Counted from the first letter of the stretch, positions 33,115 through 44,189 are shown. The stretch: DNA of 64,000 nucleotides from Penium margaritaceum (GCA_023375785.1 SZWC01001190.1:13348-77347); one strand, 5' to 3'. Notes: generated from the sequence alone by a model not told the origin. Made by a program: numbers and translations.

Positions 33115-36100
33115 TCATGCGGGGGGGACGGAAGAAGAGGATCCTGGGGATGCAGGAGCGGGGAGAGAGAGCAAGCCGAGGCGAGCACAGAGTGTAGCAT
33201 GACGGTCGGCAGAAAGAGGCTGGGTGAAGATGTCAGCGGATTGCTGCTCGGTAGGAATGTAGAGCATGCGAACCTCACCGTCGGCAACCGCGTCGCGGAC
33301 GTAGTGATACTGCCGGCAAACGTGTTTGGTGCGATCATGGAGAACGGAATCCTCGGAGAGGGCAATGGCGCCTTCGTTGTCGCAGTTGATGGTGGTAGGT
33401 ACGAGTTGGTCCAAGCCGAGTTCAGAAAGAAGCATGCAAAGCCAGACGGCCTCACGAGTGGCTTCACTCTCAGCGATGTATTCGGCTTCAGTGGAAGATA
33501 GAGCCACCACGGATTGCTTCTTTGAGCGCCAACTGACGGGGCCTCCATTGAGAAGGAAGACGTAGCCAGACGTCGATCGACTGGTGGCGTGATCACCGGA
33601 GAGATCCGCGTCGCAGAAGCCATGAAGAATGTTGTCACCGGTGGAAGAGTACCGAATTTCGAGGTCGGCGGTGGAGCGCAAGTAGCGAACACTTCGTTTG
33701 GCCGCAACGATGTGAGCGGCGGTGGTGTTCTGGCAGCCTTGGCTGAGGATGCCGACAGCATAGGAAAGATCAGGACGTGTGGCAACAGAGGCATACATCA
33801 GGGAGCCCACCATGCCGGGAAAAACTTTAGCGTCGGCGGGAGCGAGGAGATGCGCCGGAGCGGGGACTTTGGTGAGGCCATGCTGGAGGGCCAAGGGTGT
33901 AGCCATGGGGTTGGCGTCACCGAGTTGAAACGCATGAGCAACGCATTGTGCATACGTGGCTTGATTGAGAACGATGTGATTGCTCCGCTGTTGATGCACT
34001 TGAATGCCGAGGTAATATGTCAAGGGATCCATGTCGCTCATCTCAAAGCGCCGGGACAGCTGATCTTTGAAAGCGGAGATGGTGTCTAGCGTGGGACCAA
34101 ACAGGATGAGGTCATCAACATAGAGGATGATGCCGATGGTGTTGGCTCCGGAGCGATAGTAGATCGAGTGGTCAGAATGGAGACGGGTCAGATTTTGCCC
34201 AAGGAAGAACTCATGAATCTTGATATTCCATTGGCGTGGGGCCTGCTTGAGCCCATAAAGAGAGCGCTTGAGACGACAGACGAGATGAGCCTTGTTAGGT
34301 TCCACGAAGCCCTCGGGTTGTGTCATGTAGATGGTCTCATTCAGGTCCCCGTTGAGAAAGGCGCATTTGACATCCATTTGATGCAGAATCCAACCGTTAG
34401 CAGCAGCAAGAGACAGAATGACACGGATGGAGGAATACTTGGCCACTGGGGCGAAGGTGTCACTGTAGTTGACGCCGAGAACCTGACTGTAACCGCGGGC
34501 CACGAGGCGAGCTTTGTATCGGTCAGGCTCACCAGCACTGTTGAGTTTTCTCCAAAACACCCACTTGCATGTAACAACAGGTTGGTCCGGTGGCTGTGGG
34601 ACAAGATCCCATGTACCTTGTTTTTGAAGCTGATCAAATTCCTCTTGGCTGGCTTGGCGCCAAAGAGTTGCATCAGGTCGACGCATGGCGTCCTTGTAGC
34701 TGATGGGATCGACGACTTGAGTGACGAGAGCACTGTCATCTTCATTATCTGATGTGTGGAGCATGGCGAGTTGAAAGTACGTTGGAGTAGTGCGGTTACG
34801 GGTGGAACGACGAAGACCAGGGATGGCTGCAGACAGCGACGGAGCATCCGGTGCTGATGATGGAAGGGATTCTCCAGTGCTGTGTTCATGAGGATGCACT
34901 GGAGGAAGCACATCAGCATGTTCATCGACGACTGGGTCAACTTTGAACTTCTGAATGGGCTCGGGAGCCGTGTCCATAGGTATGGTGATGATGGGTGAAG
35001 TAGGAAGAATCCGTGTGTTGAGGAATGTGGTTTCATCAAAGATGGGTTTTCGTGCACGGGCTACGGTTTGCGTAGCAGGATCCCAAACTCTGTAGATGTC
35101 GTGGTTGTCTTCATATCCAAGAAGGATATAGGCCTTAGACTGCGGCTCCAACTTGGAGTGCAGTTCTGGGTGTAGCCAGACGTGAGCGGTGCAGCCGAAG
35201 ATGCGAATTTGTTGCAGATGAGGTTTCGCACCAGTCCATGCTTCATATGGAGTATGAGTAGCATTGGGAAGTTTGACTGTGGTCAGTCGGTTGGTAATGT
35301 AGGCTGCAGTGGAGAGAGCCTCTCCCCAAAAGACGGATGGTAGTGCAGCTGTGTGTAGCATTGTCCGAGCGCGTTCTAGAAGAGTCTGATTCATGTGCTC
35401 AGCTTTCCCGTTTTGTTGAGGCATGTAGGGAACGTTGCGTTGGTGTTGGATACCTTTATGCTGGAAGAAGGAGCTGAGTGAGTAAAAAATGAACTCACCA
35501 CCATTGTCAGTTCTGATTTTCTTCACTGTGAGGTTGGTTTCATTTTCAATCTGCCGCATCCAGGTCTTGATGATATCGACGGCTTCATTTTTGTAGCGGA
35601 GAAACTTGACCCAAACGAAATGGCTGTAGTCATCGATGATGACCAGGAAGTAGTGCTTGTTTGACAGGGAACCTTCCTTGATGTAGCAGAGGTCCATGTG
35701 AAGCAGTTGCAGTTTTTGTGTTGTTGTTGTAGTTGGATGAGCCTTGAATGGTTTTTGATGTTGTTTACCAGTCAGACAGCCGCTGCATGGTGTGGTGTCG
35801 GATGGCTTCGTAAGTCCAGATGGGAGATCGTGAACCCATTGTTGTTGTGCCATGTTGTGTAGAGTGGCATAGTTGACGTGGGCAAGCCGGGGATGCCATA
35901 AGTCAGCTGTGGAAGTAGCCGAGGTGGGATGACGGCAGTCAGAAGAAACAGCTGCCATAAATGCGACTTCTGGTTCGTTTGTCAGCATAGCTGATGGCAC
36001 CTCCTCTGAGTCGAGAATTATCAGGTGACCAGTGCGAGTAGCAACGGCTGCTAGATTCCCTTTGTTGTCCAGAATCTTGCAGTTCTTGTCCAAATCAAAA

Positions 36101-36195
36101 ACCACTTTGAAGCCGTTGTCGTTGATGTGTCCGACGGATAGGAGATTAGCCGCAAGTTCAGGGACGAATAAGACCTGGCTGAAGGTGCATGTCAC
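33115..36195 (-). CDS. Element C pol: protease end, integrase, RT, RNase H (long open frame)
   Basis: An open frame of 1026 residues in minus orientation, the longest in the window. It begins in the protease C-terminal half (FSQVLFVPELAANLLSVGHINDNG). Integrase follows, with HPRLAHVNYATLH, CSGCLTGKQH, HMDLCYIKEG (Asp), IRTDNGGEFIFYS (Asp) and NGKAEHMNQTLLERAR (Glu). RT has CKWVFWRKLNSAGEPDRYKARLVARGYSQ, MDVKCAFLNGDLNETIYMTQPEGF and the catalytic ILYVDDLILFG at about 34108-34125. RNase H has GFCDADLSGDHATSRSTSG, SSTEAEYIAESEATREAVWL and RTKHVCRQYHYVRD. The frame ends in a Pro/Ser-rich tail. Element C as a whole is interrupted by A2, so it is still a fossil. Confidence 0.9.
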   Translation of the reverse strand: MTCTFSQVLFVPELAANLLSVGHINDNGFKVVFDLDKNCKILDNKGNLAAVATRTGHLIILDSEEVPSAMLTNEPEVAFMAAVSSDCRHPTSATSTADLWHPRLAHVNYATLHNMAQQQWVHDLPSGLTKPSDTTPCSGCLTGKQHQKPFKAHPTTTTTQKLQLLHMDLCYIKEGSLSNKHYFLVIIDDYSHFVWVKFLRYKNEAVDIIKTWMRQIENETNLTVKKIRTDNGGEFIFYSLSSFFQHKGIQHQRNVPYMPQQNGKAEHMNQTLLERARTMLHTAALPSVFWGEALSTAAYITNRLTTVKLPNATHTPYEAWTGAKPHLQQIRIFGCTAHVWLHPELHSKLEPQSKAYILLGYEDNHDIYRVWDPATQTVARARKPIFDETTFLNTRILPTSPIITIPMDTAPEPIQKFKVDPVVDEHADVLPPVHPHEHSTGESLPSSAPDAPSLSAAIPGLRRSTRNRTTPTYFQLAMLHTSDNEDDSALVTQVVDPISYKDAMRRPDATLWRQASQEEFDQLQKQGTWDLVPQPPDQPVVTCKWVFWRKLNSAGEPDRYKARLVARGYSQVLGVNYSDTFAPVAKYSSIRVILSLAAANGWILHQMDVKCAFLNGDLNETIYMTQPEGFVEPNKAHLVCRLKRSLYGLKQAPRQWNIKIHEFFLGQNLTRLHSDHSIYYRSGANTIGIILYVDDLILFGPTLDTISAFKDQLSRRFEMSDMDPLTYYLGIQVHQQRSNHIVLNQATYAQCVAHAFQLGDANPMATPLALQHGLTKVPAPAHLLAPADAKVFPGMVGSLMYASVATRPDLSYAVGILSQGCQNTTAAHIVAAKRSVRYLRSTADLEIRYSSTGDNILHGFCDADLSGDHATSRSTSGYVFLLNGGPVSWRSKKQSVVALSSTEAEYIAESEATREAVWLCMLLSELGLDQLVPTTINCDNEGAIALSEDSVLHDRTKHVCRQYHYVRDAVADGEVRMLYIPTEQQSADIFTQPLSADRHATLCARLGLLSLPAPASPGSSSSVPPA

Positions 36196-36889
36196 CTGCT
36201 GCCCTTGAAGGGTAACAAGTACTCACAGTGTACCTTCACCGTAGGCTGGAATGAGTCTTCCATCACCCGCACGAACTCCGCGAGGTTGTGCATACTGGGT
36301 GTAGGTGGTGAACCATTCCTTGCGACAGGTCATATGCTTGGTGCATCCCGAGTCAATAATCCAGGCAAGGACTCCTGCAGCGAGTAGGTAAGCACAATCG
36401 ACGGAGCATATTGCCAGTTCTTCCAGGATGGGTTCTTCATGATTGATTGAGAAGTCAGAATTTGCTCCGCTTGAGTCTGAAGGGTGTTATTCGAAGTCGG
36501 TCGCGTCGGCTGTGAAGAAATTTAGCTGGGGAATAGAGTCACTGTCCGAGTTTTGCTGCGTGTCAGCGGAATTCTGAACTGTAAAACCTGAGATGAGATG
36601 GGAAAAGTCAGCCAACAGTGTTGAAAAGGCTGAAGTGAAGGCTGATGGTGTCTCATCAGTGAGAAGAGCATTCGGAGTGTTGCGCGTTGGCGCATTGAAT
36701 CGCGGTCGTTGCTCTGGACGAGTCGGGCAGTCAAATTGGATATGCCCCTTTTTGTTGCATCGCCAACAAATACGATCCCCTGGATGAACATAAGGCCTAG
36801 GAGTTTGTTGAGGATATCCAGGTCGAGGTTGATAGGTGGCTTGAGTGCCTTGCTTGGTACTGGGACGAAAGTTCCCATAGGTCTCGTAT
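36196..36889 (-). pseudogene. Element C protease start and gag C-terminal part
   Basis: The minus strand shows the protease active site in a W-x-x-DSG-C-T-K-H-M context (about 36325-36365), preceded by an acidic, Ser/Thr-rich stretch. The zinc knuckle CWRCNKKGHIQFDC is at 36728-36769, and a Gln/Pro/Arg-rich part (TYQPRPGYPQQTPRPYVHPG) comes before it. The segment ends at the duplication CGTAT (36885-36889), where A2 was inserted; gag resumes at 43332. Confidence 0.85.
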
Positions 36890-37525
36890 TGTTGGATCTG
36901 GAGGAGAGAGGGAGTCTTGGAGCAGCGAGCATGTGGGACTGAAAGGACATCACTTGTGCTGAAGAATGGTTGTTGAATCACTCAAAATGATGGAGTACAT
37001 ATAGAGCTAGTGCTTGGGCAAGTCAGCCCTCTCACAAGCCACACCACTTAGCCATGGAGGCTAAGGCTCACACACTAGAGTCCACAATCTCACACAAGGG
37101 AGGAAATCAGCCTAACAATCAGGCTGACCAGTCACACATGACCTAGAGAGCTAGAGAATGCTCTCATGGCACACTCCTAGTGGTCACATCACCCACAAAA
37201 CCATGGAGAATCGCCATGTGTCTATGGCTAGCACACAAGGATCTCACCTCACCTAAAAAGTAAGGAGAGGTACCTTTATCCTAGTCAGCACACTCTGACA
37301 AGGCAATCCTAAGACCAAGGACCTTTTTGGATATTTCTCCCATCAGGTCTTGACCCTGGACCTCTTGCCTTTTTCTTTTCTCAGGCTAAGGCATGGAGCC
37401 ATCACCCATGGCCACCCAGACATCGACGGTCCATGACCCCTGAAACTTCGAAAATCGATATCTCCCAATCCGACCGTTGGATCGGCCTGAAACTTGGACC
37501 GTAGATAATTTGCCACCTGATCTTT
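36890..37525 (-). repeat. A2 3-prime LTR, runs into N gap
   Basis: The family A LTR starts at TGTTGGATC (36890) and is readable for 636 bp before the gap; the last ~100 bp are missing. Confidence 0.9.
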
Positions 37526-37775
37526 NNNNNNNNNNNNNNNNNNNNNNNNNNNNNNNNNNNNNNNNNNNNNNNNNNNNNNNNNNNNNNNNNNNNNNNNNNN
37601 NNNNNNNNNNNNNNNNNNNNNNNNNNNNNNNNNNNNNNNNNNNNNNNNNNNNNNNNNNNNNNNNNNNNNNNNNNNNNNNNNNNNNNNNNNNNNNNNNNNN
37701 NNNNNNNNNNNNNNNNNNNNNNNNNNNNNNNNNNNNNNNNNNNNNNNNNNNNNNNNNNNNNNNNNNNNNNNNNNN
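37526..37775. other. Assembly gap (250 N)
   Basis: A run of 250 N replaces the inner end of the A2 3-prime LTR and most of its RNase H. Comparison with 15200-15900 suggests that about 700 bp belongs here, so 250 is a placeholder that underestimates the gap. Confidence 0.85.
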
Positions 37776-38870
37776 TGGCTCACAGCGCTCACAGCCTGTG
37801 CGAGGTCCGGCCTGGTTGCCACCATCAGGTACATGAGACTGCCGACGGCGCTCTGGTACTTCTGCCGCTCAACTGCATCTGCTTCTCCACTGAAGCTCAC
37901 GAGGTACTGCCGCGTCTCTAGCGGCGTGCCGATGGGTTTTGGCCTCTGCCATGCCGAACCGCTGTAGGACGTCCTTGATGTAGCGACTCTGCTGCAGCGA
38001 GAGAGAGCGTGATTTGCGGTCACGCGTGATCTGGATACCGAGGAAGTATGACGCCTCCCCGAGATCAGACATCTGGAAGCGCTCCTGCATGGCCTCCTTG
38101 AACTCCTGCAGTGCAGACATGCTGTTGGAAAGGAGGAGCATGTCATCCACATAGACAATGATGATGAGGATCTTATGCTGATGCTGCCAGCGATACACGT
38201 TGTAGTCACACTCGCTGCGCTCAAACCCCATGCACTACTGCGCCGCATCCAACTTCTGGTTCCAAGCACGCGACGCTTGCTTGAGGCCGTACAACGACTT
38301 CTGCAGCTTGCAAACCAGGTGCTCCAGACGAATCCCTCCGGCTGCTCCATGTAGATCTCCTCCTCCAAGTCACCATTCAAAAATGTTGTCTTGACATCCA
38401 TGTGGTGAACCTCAAAGTCCTCAGCTGTTGCATAAGAGAGGAGCGTACGCACAGAGGCAAACTTTGCAACAGGGGCAAAGGTTTCTGTGTAGTCAATGCC
38501 CTCCTGCTGCAAGTAGCCCTTGGCGACCAGCCTTGCCTTGTACTTTTCCAGATTGCCATCTGCTCCCCGCTTCTTCTTGAACACCCACTTGCACTTGATC
38601 ACCTTGCGTCCAGGTGGACGCTTAGTCAGCTCCCACGTGCCATTGTCCAGCTGCGACTGAATCTCCTGCTGCACGGCTTGCGCCTAATCTGCTGCATCTG
38701 GTGCAGCCATGGCCTCCTTGTATGACGTTGGCTCATCTGAATCTGCTGCAACTGCGACGTTCATCTGTTCTGGTTTCTGCACCATCCAGAAATGGCCACG
38801 CTCACCAGGCTTGTAACGCACCTTGAGAGGGTACCTGCGACCTGGTGCTGGAGCGTTAGCGGGCGGCTGG
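37776..38870 (-). pseudogene. A2 reverse transcriptase
   Basis: The minus strand carries SYKEAMAAPDAAD, then QSQLDNGTWELTKRPPGRKVIKCKWVFKKKRGADGNLEKYKARLVAKGYLQQEGIDYTETFAPVAKFASVRTLLSY. Further motifs are VHHMDVKTTFLNGDLEEEIYMEQPEGF, the catalytic VYVDDMLLLSNSM near 38140-38158 and MSDLGEASYFLGIQITRDRKSRSLSLQQSRYIKDVLQRFG. It then runs into the N gap at the start of RNase H. It is well kept, with few breaks. Confidence 0.9.
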
Positions 38871-40560
38871 CGCGGTGCTGCTGGCACAACTGCTGCTGCT
38901 GGTGGTGCTGCATCTCCCTCCTCTACTTCTGCCGATGAGGCTGCTGATCTGCTGCATCAGACATGGGAGAGTACAGTGATTCTCCCACTTTCACACAAGA
39001 GGAAGGATCGGGAGAGACTGGGTCAGGAAGGATTTCTACTCCCACTGCCTCGTCAGCTGCTGGTTCTGCTACCTCTTCACAGACAATGTTGGTGCCGATG
39101 ACATTGCTCTCGTTGAAGACGACATCCCTGGAGATAATGACGTGGCCTGTATCCCTCTCATAGAGGCGATAGGCCTTGCTTGCCACGTCGTAGCCAATCA
39201 TCAGCATCTGCGCACTCTTTGCGTCCCATTTCTGCCGCTTCTCCTTGGGCACGTGCATGTGCGCCAGGCTGCCAAATGCTCGGAGATGACCCACGCTCGG
39301 CTTCTTGCCGAACCACGCCTCGTACGGTGTCATCTGCTCCAGCGCCTTGGTGGGACTGCGATTCTTGATGTAGACCGCATTGCTCACGGCTTCGGCCCAG
39401 AAGTCGTAGGTCAGCCGCGCCGCGTGCAGCATGGAGCGCGCCGACTCAACGATGGTGCGGTTGGCGCGTTCTGCTACACCATTCTGCTGCGGCGAGTACG
39501 GCGCGGTACGCTGCGCCTTGATGCCAGCTGCTGCGAGGTAGTCCTGGAACTCCTTGCTCAGGTACTCTCCACCGCGATCGCTGCGCAGCGCCTTGATCTT
39601 CTTGCCAGTCTGGTTCTCCACCATGGCCTTGAACTCCTTGAACCTGTCAAAGCACTGGTCCTTGGAAGGAAGGAAGTACACAGCAGTGTAACGGCTGAAA
39701 TCATCAATGAAGGTCAGNTAGAGGCGATAGGCCTTGCTTGCCACGTCGTAGCCAATCATCAGCATCTGCGCACTCTTTGCGTCCCATTTCTGCCGCTTCT
39801 CCTTGGGCACGTGCATGTGCGCCAGGCTGCCAAATGCTCGGAGATGACCCACGCTCGGCTTCTTGCCGAACCACGCCTCGTACGGTGTCATCTGCTCCAG
39901 CGCCTTGGTGGGACTGCGATTCTTGATGTAGACCGCAGTGCTCACGGCTTCGGCCCAGAAGTCGTAGGTCAGCCGCGCCGCGTGCAGCATGGAGCGCGCC
40001 GACTCAACGATGGTGCGGTTGGCGCGTTCTGCTACACCATTCTGCTGTGGCGAGTACGGCGCGGTACGCTGCGCCTTGATGCCAGCTGCTGCGAGGTAGT
40101 CCTGGAACTCCTTGCTCAGGTACTCTCCACCGCGATCGCTGCGCAGCGCCTTGATCTTCTTGCCAGTCTGGTTCTCCACCATGGCCTTGAACTCCTTGAA
40201 CCTGTCAAAGCACTGGTCCTTGGAAGGAAGGAAGTACACAGCAGTGTAACGGCTGAAATCATCAATGAAGATCAGGAAATACCTAGAGCCTCCTAAGCTC
40301 TGGGTCTGCATCGGTCCACACAGGTCCGTGTGGACCAGCTCCAACACCTCCTTTGCACGCTCCCCTGCTCCAGAGAACGCCTCCCGGTGCTGCTTCACCT
40401 CCAAACTGCCGATGCACAACTGCTGTTCAAAATTAGAGATGGTAGGCAGGTCACGCACCATCTGCTTTGCTTGAAGTTGCTGCAAGGCACGCATGCCGAT
40501 GTGGCCGTAGCGCGCATGCCTGATCTCACCATCTGTCGCCTGTACCACTGCTGCAAGACT
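38871..40560 (-). pseudogene. A2 integrase and linker
   Basis: The minus strand has HARYGHIGMRALQ, CIGSLEVKQHREAF, VHTDLCGPMQTQSLGG, RSDRGGEYLSKEFQDY and NGVAERANRTIVES, then PYEAWFGKKPSVGHLRAFGS and the linker with SPDPSSCVKVGESLYSPMSDAAD. A 557 bp stretch of it is present twice around the single N at 39718, which is best read as an assembly join. The rest is open over long distances. Confidence 0.88.
39718..39718. other. Single-N assembly join with duplicated flanks
   Basis: Bases 39161-39717 recur almost perfectly as 39719-40275 (557 bp), the longest such overlap in the window. Confidence 0.88.
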
Positions 40561-41941
40561 CTGCTCACGCGGGATCTTGGTCGCCCCCAGCAGGCGGTAC
40601 ATGTCGCCCTCCCTCACCGACCTAACCAACTCCTCTCCTGTATCCTTGTTGAGGATGTAGCCATAGTCATCATCGAAGACGACGCGCAGTCCTGTGTTTG
40701 TAAGAGAGGAGACTGAGAGGAGGTTGAATGCAACATTAGGTACGTATAGCACGCCATGGAACACTCCCACTTCAATGCCACGTGGGGTCTCCGACCACAT
40801 CTCCACAATCCCAATCCCTTCAGCATACACCACCCGATCATCACCCAAAGCGATAGGACGGGGAGGGATGGACAGCAACTGCGTAAACCACTCCCTGTGG
40901 TGCGTCAGACTCTTGGTACACCCAGAGTCTTTGTACCACGCCAGATCCGCCTTCTCCACCTGCGACATGTCAGACTTCGCCATGAAGAGGCGGTCGCGCA
41001 CCTCCTTGGCCACGTTCATGTTGCCAAAATGGCGCATGCCGGTCTGATTCTGCTGTTGCTGCTGCTGGTGCTGCTGACGTTGCTGTGACTACTGCTGCTG
41101 TTGCTGGGGAGATTGCTGCTTTTGTTGCTGCTGCTGCTGCTCCTTCTGGTCCCTCTTGAACTTGAAGCACTCTTTCTTGTAGTATCCCTCTTTCTGGCAA
41201 TAATGACACTTGCCCTTCTTCTTGCCTCTCTGCTGCCCGGACTGCTGCTGCTGCTGGTTGCGTGAGCCCATCNGCGGCATTGCGGCGCAGTTCCACCTGC
41301 ACCAGGTGTGTGCAGATGAAGTCGAGGTCGAGAGTTGGCTGGCACTCCAGCGTCTCTCGCACCGTGTCGTAGCTGGTTGGGAGTCCCCTCAGCAAGAGGA
41401 GGATGAAGCGCGTCTCTTCCACAGGGTTGCCGTCCGCTCTCAGCTGCTTCGCCAGCTCCTTTGCCCTGTCCAGGTACGCCTCCATCCCTTCACCACCCTG
41501 CATTTTCAGCGCCATCATCTTTTCCTCCAAAAGCATGAGGAATGCAGGATCCTTGCTCTCATACTTCTTGCACAACGTGTCCCACCCCTCCTTTGCAGTA
41601 GCCTTGTCACTCACGTACTGAAGATGCGGGTTGGAGATGGTGTTGTCAAGCAACCTGTAGGCCTGCCTGTCCTTCTTCTTCCACTCCTCATACGCCGCCG
41701 CTGCAGTTGTAGATCAACTTGCATCTGCTGCACCTTTCTGCGGCGTCTTCCCCGCCACCACCTGCGCAACGGTGATGCCTTTTGCCTGTGGAGGCGGAGC
41801 GTGCTCGTCGCCGCTCACCACCTCCCACAAGCACCTCTCCTCCAAAAGGAGGCGGGTACGGATCTTCCAAAACGTGAAGTTGGCGCGTCCTTCCAGCCTC
41901 TCCAAGGGCTGGGCTGCTGTTACCACGCCTGCTGCTGCCAT
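40561..41941 (-). pseudogene. A2 gag and protease
   Basis: The start codon is at 41941 (minus): MAAAGVVTAAQPLERLEGRANFTFWK. The UBN2-like core (DNTISNPHLQYVSDKATAKEGWDTLCKKY ... LPTSYDTVRETLECQPTLDLDF) is followed by the knuckle CHYCQKEGYYKKEC near 41170-41215 and a Gln-rich tail. PR has WYKDSGCTKSLTHHREWF and GVFHGVLYVPNVAFNLLSVSSL. A single N at 41273 replaces roughly 50 bp present in other copies. Apart from that it is well kept. Confidence 0.88.
41273..41273. other. Single-N small gap in A2 gag
   Basis: Unlike the other single Ns, the flanks are not repeated. Comparison with 18826-18890 indicates about 50 bp of gag is not represented. Confidence 0.7.
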
Positions 41942-42587
41942 TTTGAGCTTTGGTGATGCTCAACGCTGCCCTTGGGTGGCGGCGCTACCCCTGCTTCTGC
42001 TGCTGCTTCTGCCAGAAATCTGTCTGACAGAAAATGGACTGTAGATGCCAGCAGACTGGGAATTTGGAAAAACTGAGCCCACCACTNAAAATTCAGCTCA
42101 AAACCTTTCAGATCGACCCATAAAACAGGGTCATCAACAGGGGATTTTGAAAGATATGCCCTCTTGAAAACAGGGTATGCTTCTGCTCCTACTCCAACTC
42201 AGGCCAGCCAGCTTGTAAACGGCGTTTCTCTTAAACGAATCAATGGAATGCAAATATTTTTGCACCAATGGAAAGCTTAGGAAAAATACTACAATTCGCA
42301 TGTGCCACTTTTTAAATTTGACAAAGAAATAAGAGAGTTATGGTCATCACAAGGCGACAGTCTTACTCATAGAGAAGAGTGTAGCCCTGGCCGACGTCGT
42401 TTTGAGCATAACTCTCAATCCGACCGTTGGATCTTCGCGATCTTGGGCTCGTTGGAAATCTTGTCTTCTGAACTTGAAGATCCAGTGGTCGATTGTCAAG
42501 TTTAGTGAAGGTTTGACCCTTACCCGTCACTCTCAAAGTGATGGCCTGTGCTGGCTAAAAGTGGCAGAACGAGGCTCTGATACCAAA
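41942..42587 (-). other. A2 leader with primer-binding site
   Basis: The leader of A2. On the minus strand 42573-42587 reads TTTGGTATCAGAGCC, matching the initiator-Met tRNA primer. It also carries the motif around CCGACCGTTGGATCTTC (about 42420-42436, plus strand). Confidence 0.88.
42087..42087. other. Single-N small gap in A2 leader
   Basis: The flanks are not repeated. Only a few bases seem to be missing compared with 11312-11324. Confidence 0.65.
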
Positions 42588-43326
42588 TGTTGGATCTGGA
42601 GGAGAGAGAGAGTCTTGGAGCAGCGAGCATGTGGGACTGAAAGGACATCACTTGTGCTGAAGAATGGTTTTTGAATCACTCAAAATGATGGAGTACATAT
42701 AGAGCTAGTGCTTGGGCAAGTCAGCCCTCTCACAAGCCACACCACTTAGCCATGGAGGCTAAGGCTCACACACTAGAGTCCACAATCTCACACAAGGGAG
42801 GAAATCAGCCTAACAATCAGGCTGACCAGTCACACACGACCTAGAGAGCTAGAGAATGCTCTCATGGCACACTCCTAGTGGTCACATCACCCACAAACCC
42901 ATGGAGAATCGCCATGTGTCTATGGCTAGCACACAAGGATCTCACCTCACCTAAAAAGTAAGGAGAGGTACCTTTATCCTAGTCAGCACACTCTGACAAG
43001 GCAATCCTAAGACCAAGGACCTTTTTGGATATTTCTCCCATCAGGTCTTGACCCTGGACCTCTTGCCTTTTTTCTTTTCTCCGGCTAAGGCATGGAGCCA
43101 TCACCCATGGCCACCCAGACATCGACGGTCCATGACCCCCGAAACTTCGAAAATTGATATCTCCCAATCCGACCGTTGGATCGGCCTGAAACTTGGACCG
43201 TTGATAATTCGCCACCTGATCTTTGCAATGGTGAAGATGGATCGACGATCGGAGCAGGCATCTGGAATTTTCCTGGAACTTGCTCCTGTGGACCTGAAAT
43301 TGAGCCGGATGGCTCCTTTCCCAACA
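42588..43326 (-). repeat. A2 5-prime LTR, complete
   Basis: A 739 bp family A LTR from TGTTGGATC to CCCAACA, followed by the target-site copy CGTAT. It is very similar to the 3-prime LTR. Confidence 0.93.
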
Positions 43327-43331
43327 CGTAT

Positions 43332-44157
43332 TTCTTTGTTCGTCAATCTGGTCGTCCTTGATATTTTGCGTAAAGTCCGACTTCACCACCGTTTTCTTTG
43401 ATGTAGGCATCTTCGTCCAGCATGAGAGCCTGTGTTGCCTTCTAAATGGTCAGCACATGTGGCTTGGCTGCTGCTGCCGCTGCGGCCGCTGCTGGTCCTG
43501 CTGTTGCTTGTACTGCTGCTACTGCTTCTGGGACAGCGTTCCGCATGGCGTCTAGAGCACTCTTGACAGCAGACGCGATGAGTGCAATTTTTCATCATCT
43601 TCCTGTCGATCGTTGTTGAAGGTTTGAAGGCGCTTCACTCTGTGTTGAAAACGTGTAGGAAGACTCTGAAACAAGGTCTGAACAAGCACTCTTTCAGAGA
43701 TAACTTCACCCAAGGCTGTGATGCGACTGGAAAGGTCTTTCAAATGACTGATATGATCCTCAAGCCAAGTGTGTTCCTCCATTTTTTTAGTATGAAACTC
43801 TTTGAGTAGATGACCCAGCTCATTGTCGCTGATCCTGTGATAACGTCGCTTGAGGGCTCGCCATGCGGTTCTCGCACAGAGGTCCGCATTATTGTCACGA
43901 ATGAGAAATTTGAGCCGCTCTTCCAGTTGCATAGCCAGGATTGCAAAAGCTTGGTCGCATCGCCTTTTGTGACTGATTTTCTCCTCGGTAGAGGCATTTG
44001 CGTCCACGATGTCTGTAGGTGGGTCACTGACCACTCCCCATAGTCCCTTGTTCATGAATACCATTTTCATGTTGAACGCAAAAGATTGGTAGTCGTCGCC
44101 ATTGAAGATTGGTATCTTGAAATGATCATGATGGCCGCTTCCTGTGAGTAACGCCAT
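43332..44157 (-). pseudogene. Element C gag N-terminal part
   Basis: The likely start is ATG at 44157 on the minus strand: MALLTGSGHHDHFKIPIFNGDDYQSFAFNMKMVFMNKGLWGVVSD. The UBN2-like core follows: CDQAFAILAMQLEERLKFLI, AWRALKRRYHRISDNELGHLLKEFHTKKMEEHTWLEDHISHLKDLSSRI and FQSLPTRFQHRVKRLQ. An Ala/Gln-rich stretch lies near 43440-43560. The segment ends at the A2 insertion site; the knuckle part is at 36728. Confidence 0.85.
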
Positions 44158-44189
44158 GGTGATGACTGCTCCTGGTAAAGGCACCTCCT

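Larger units (their letters stand above)
36890..43326 (-). mobile_element. A2: family A copia element, minus, inserted in C gag
   Basis: A family A element bounded by the exact duplication CGTAT at 36885-36889 and 43327-43331, with C gag on both sides. On the minus strand it has a complete 5-prime LTR (42588-43326), initiator-Met primer site, leader, gag, PR, INT, RT, and a 3-prime LTR cut by the 250-N gap. Over the comparable ~636 bp the two LTRs differ at about 10 sites (about 1.6%), so A2 is the youngest datable element here. It has few breaks; its RNase H lies in the gap. Confidence 0.95.

Noticed and set aside
32773-33501. Open frame of 242 residues on the plus strand near the end of C pol
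   Set aside because: It lies opposite the RNase H end and 3-prime untranslated part of element C; low-complexity and charged, without a family match.
39142-40296. Long open frame (384 residues) on the plus strand opposite the A2 integrase
   Set aside because: It is the antisense shadow of the A family integrase and is lengthened by the assembly repeat. Similar shadows occur opposite other A copies (for example 3370-4248, 17703-18278). No known domain reads in this direction.
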